A stretch of DNA of 25,761 nucleotides, from the IMG/VR virus record IMGVR_UViG_3300020179_001579, positions 1 through 25,761 of that record, one strand, 5' to 3'. The position numbers and the translations under genes are program-made. This DNA is from a virus. Under the pieces are notes generated by a model. The model was not told where the DNA came from and searched no databases. It saw only the letters and a program-made list of their open reading frames with translations. Below are positions 23,764-25,761 of the stretch, piece by piece (positions within the stretch are counted from its first letter, which is position 1; each line of letters begins with the position of its first letter).

Positions 23764-24416
23764 TGTATTATTTGAGTTAACATTTGTTGAGCTAGTGGAA
23801 TTCTGCGATCGTTGGGAATACCAGGCCACTGAATCAGGAAATCTCCTGGTTGCCATTGCCCGTCATTGCCAAAAATATCTCGTTTATACACATGCGGAAC
23901 AGATCCTGGATACTGATCGTAATCGTATGAATTGATCATGCGTTGTGGAACAATTCGTAATCCATCACCCAGACGTTCAATGTTGTCGATCATGCATTGC
24001 TGATCATTCCATGGATGCTTCATGCAGTATTGATCCTGTTGTGTGTCCAAATACTTTAACCATGCAATACAGTTCTCAGTATTGTGCGCTAGATAGCTGT
24101 CATTGTTGATATTAAAGCAGTCTGTGGCAATGATAAAATCTGCTGTGTTGTCTACAATATCTTCTAACCTGATATTAAAATTGGTAATCATGGTATCGCA
24201 ACCAACTGCATGTACCCAATCGTAGCCAGATTCTAATAGTTCTACTACCTTTCTGGTTCTAGCCCAGGCAATGTCTCCAAGATTGGCAAATCCGTCAGTG
24301 ACTTCATAGGTATCGTATCCCCATCGTTTGGCGTACAACTTTTTATTTTTATCCCAGGTAAGATCTGCTAGCGGTTGGTAATTTTCATCAAAAGCAGTGA
24401 CTAGTGCAAATTTCAA
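23760..24416 (-). CDS. Glycosyltransferase, GT34 (GMA12/MNN10)-like
   Basis: A 218-residue protein, first gene of the operon. Landmarks are LVTAFDENYQPLADLT, YAKRWGYDTYEV, ARTRKVVELLESGYDWVHAV, GCDTMITNFNIRLEDI, HPWNDQQCMIDNI and GDFLIQWPGIP. This order fits the GT34-type galactosyl/mannosyl transferases. The metal-binding DxD of the family reads G72-C73-D74, so its first Asp is replaced; the enzyme may use the remaining Asp or be altered. AAGG seven bases upstream of the ATG and a good promoter support the start. The role is probably attaching a sugar to a surface glycan. Acceptor unknown. Confidence 0.83.
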   Translation of the reverse strand: MKFALVTAFDENYQPLADLTWDKNKKLYAKRWGYDTYEVTDGFANLGDIAWARTRKVVELLESGYDWVHAVGCDTMITNFNIRLEDIVDNTADFIIATDCFNINNDSYLAHNTENCIAWLKYLDTQQDQYCMKHPWNDQQCMIDNIERLGDGLRIVPQRMINSYDYDQYPGSVPHVYKRDIFGNDGQWQPGDFLIQWPGIPNDRRIPLAQQMLTQIIQ

Positions 24417-24440
24417 TTGAATACCTTATCGTTGAATGTT

Positions 24441-24470
24441 ATTATACTATTTAAGAAATCTCTAAGTCAA
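24441..24470 (-). promoter_or_regulatory. Sigma70-type promoter of the sugar operon
   Basis: On the - strand, TTGACT (24470-24465) and a perfect TATAAT (24446-24441) are 18 bases apart. Transcription would start near 24434, leaving an 18-base leader with AAGG before the ATG at 24416. It is the strongest such match I saw and suggests reading by the host polymerase early in infection. Confidence 0.7.
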
Positions 24471-24493
24471 CAATTTTTAAAATAAGTATCATT

Positions 24494-25348
24494 ATGAAAA
24501 TATACGATTGCTTTCCATTTTTCAATGAACTAGATTTACTAGAGGTAAGATTTCAAGAACTTTATGATTATGTGGATCATTTTGTTTTAGTAGAAGCATC
24601 GACAACATTTACAGATATTCCAAAACCTTATTATTTTGAAGAAAATAAAACAAGATACTCTAAATGGGTAGATAAAATTATACATGTAAAAGTAGATGAT
24701 ATGCCTCATAGTACAGAAGCATGGGATAATGATATATGGCAAAGAAATAGTATCAATCGTGGTATTGTAGATGCTGACGACGATGATATAATAATTATAT
24801 CGGATTTAGATGAAATTCCTAGACCAGAAACTGTAGATATTATGCGTTTAGACGACGAAACTCAAGTTTGGGGTTTGAGAATGCCGCTGTTTTATTTCAA
24901 GTTTAATCATATGTTAACAACAACTCTTAGTCAGTATATGGTTTGGGGTATGGCAACTAGGAAAAAACTTATGGTTCCGGCAGATGAATTTAGATTTCAA
25001 CGGTTTCAATTAGCTAATTTACCTTATGGATATTCCAATAATGGTGTAAGAGTAATGGAACATGCAGGCTGGCAATTTAGTTATCTTGGCGATACTGAAT
25101 TTGCTAAAACTAAGATTCGCAGTTTTGCTCATCAAGAGACTAATCGCCCTGATGTCTTAGATCAAATTGATGTAGAGACTAGCGTTGAAAAAGGATATGG
25201 ACTAGGACCTAATAATACCGAAGTTTTTGTTAATATAAAATTAGATGAGTACATGCCAAAAACTGTTGTAAATGATGTTAATAAATATAGCAAATACATA
25301 GCAACTAACCAAACACATACTGTAAGAGATTTTTTACCATTTAACTGA
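24494..25348 (+). CDS. Glycosyltransferase family 17-like protein
   Basis: A 284-residue protein similar to the GT17 family (beta-1,4-mannosyl-glycoprotein GlcNAc transferase type), which also occurs widely in bacteria and phages. Landmarks are MKIYDCFPFFNELDLLEVRF, FVLVEASTTFTDIPKPYYFE, NDIWQRNSINRG, IIISDLDEIPRPETV (about 100-114, DxD at D104-L-D106) and FSYLGDTEFAKTKIRSFAHQE. The catalytic region looks complete. It diverges from the sugar operon with a 77-base gap that holds the operon's promoter. It ends one base before the radical SAM start. The ATG has no strong ribosome site, only the ATT-ATG context common in this window. It probably transfers a sugar to a glycan; donor and acceptor unknown. 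Confidence 0.87.
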   Translation: MKIYDCFPFFNELDLLEVRFQELYDYVDHFVLVEASTTFTDIPKPYYFEENKTRYSKWVDKIIHVKVDDMPHSTEAWDNDIWQRNSINRGIVDADDDDIIIISDLDEIPRPETVDIMRLDDETQVWGLRMPLFYFKFNHMLTTTLSQYMVWGMATRKKLMVPADEFRFQRFQLANLPYGYSNNGVRVMEHAGWQFSYLGDTEFAKTKIRSFAHQETNRPDVLDQIDVETSVEKGYGLGPNNTEVFVNIKLDEYMPKTVVNDVNKYSKYIATNQTHTVRDFLPFN

Positions 25349-25349
25349 T

Positions 25350-25761
25350 ATGAATTTTTATCAACTTGAAATTACAACCATGATAGGTTGCCCTTTAATG
25401 TGTACATATTGCCCGCAAGATAATTTGCGTGATGCCTATGGCGATGATGTAAAATACATGAGTCTTAATGATTTTAAAATCATGATAGACAAAGTTCCTG
25501 ACTATGTAAGAATAGATTTTAGTGGGCAAGCTGAACCTTGGATTAATCCAAGTTGTACAGATATGTTAGAATATGTATTAGATAAAGGACATAGAGTAGC
25601 AGTTTTTAGTACGTTGTATAATTGGGACAATGACACAGTTCATAGGGTAGGTGAAATAATTTTAAAATATGCAGATAAGTTTGATATTTTTAAAATACAC
25701 TTTCCTGACGCGGCAGGAAATATGAAAGGATGGAAACACAGTGAGGAATGGGAATACGCTT
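25350..25761 (+). CDS. Radical SAM protein (third), cut by the window end
   Basis: From ATG 25350 the frame is open to the window edge (137 residues seen). It begins MNFYQLEITTMIGCPLMCTY, giving C14-x3-C18-x2-C21, the radical SAM cluster. DFSGQAEPWINPSCTDML takes the place of the GGE region, and VAVFSTLYNWDND fits the next strand. Unlike the two upstream radical SAM proteins, the cluster lies at the very N-terminus, with no twitch-type lead-in. It starts one base after the GT17 stop, so the pair is probably co-translated. Substrate unknown. Confidence 0.85.
   Translation, partial: MNFYQLEITTMIGCPLMCTYCPQDNLRDAYGDDVKYMSLNDFKIMIDKVPDYVRIDFSGQAEPWINPSCTDMLEYVLDKGHRVAVFSTLYNWDNDTVHRVGEIILKYADKFDIFKIHFPDAAGNMKGWKHSEEWEYA

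Noticed and set aside
1-25761. tRNA genes, CRISPR arrays, insertion sequences or attachment sites
   Set aside because: The few intergenic gaps are short; I saw no cloverleaf, spaced repeat array, transposase or terminal inverted repeats. A dedicated search could still find something weak.

Overview
The window looks like part of the genome of a T4-superfamily myovirus, most likely infecting an aquatic Gram-negative bacterium. The backbone genes support this: a gp17-type large terminase (797-2362), a gp32-type ssDNA-binding protein (5860-6867), a UvsX recombinase (8544-9611), a UvsY-like mediator (10993-11445) and a MazG-type pyrophosphohydrolase (14722-14991). Genes are tightly packed with many ATGA and TAATG overlaps, the DNA is AT-rich, and several starts follow AT-rich boxes like T4 late promoters. 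The host cannot be named from the sequence.

Layout. 1-807: the tail of one gene, a small ORF and a convergent HNH endonuclease gene. 797-3818: terminase and an unrecognised protein, probably virion-associated. 3823-5752: two tandem related proteins of glycosyltransferase type. 5753-6905: gp32 with an elaborate leader and a terminator. 6912-13220: a long overlapping run on the + strand that mixes recombination genes (uvsX, uvsY-like) with cargo: a sulfotransferase-like protein, two radical SAM proteins, a methyltransferase and a nucleotidyltransferase-cupin fusion. 13194-13437: one well-supported and one doubtful small gene on the - strand. 13513-15812: a putative nuclease-like head protein, MazG, a membrane protein and a conserved phage-type protein.

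15781-24416 is one overlapping - strand operon of eight full-size genes plus one miniature gene: a GT34-like glycosyltransferase, an RfbH-type 3-dehydrase, a NeuB-type synthase, a thiamine-diphosphate enzyme, an FkbM methyltransferase, an epimerase, a 51-residue collapsed SDR, a zinc-ribbon methyltransferase and an RmlB-type 4,6-dehydratase. A sigma70-like promoter (24441-24470) precedes it. 24494 to the end: a GT17-type glycosyltransferase and the start of a third radical SAM gene, on the + strand.

How they may work together (inference). The - strand operon and the scattered transferases look like a phage-carried pathway that makes and attaches an unusual sugar, either remodelling the host surface or decorating virion or DNA. 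RfbH-type dehydrase, TPP enzyme and reductase together recall branched 3,6-dideoxysugar pathways such as yersiniose. The most unusual points are the miniature SDR gene, the gp32 leader with a palindrome and a duplicated start region, and the paired 'MREL' genes that share promoter and start geometry.
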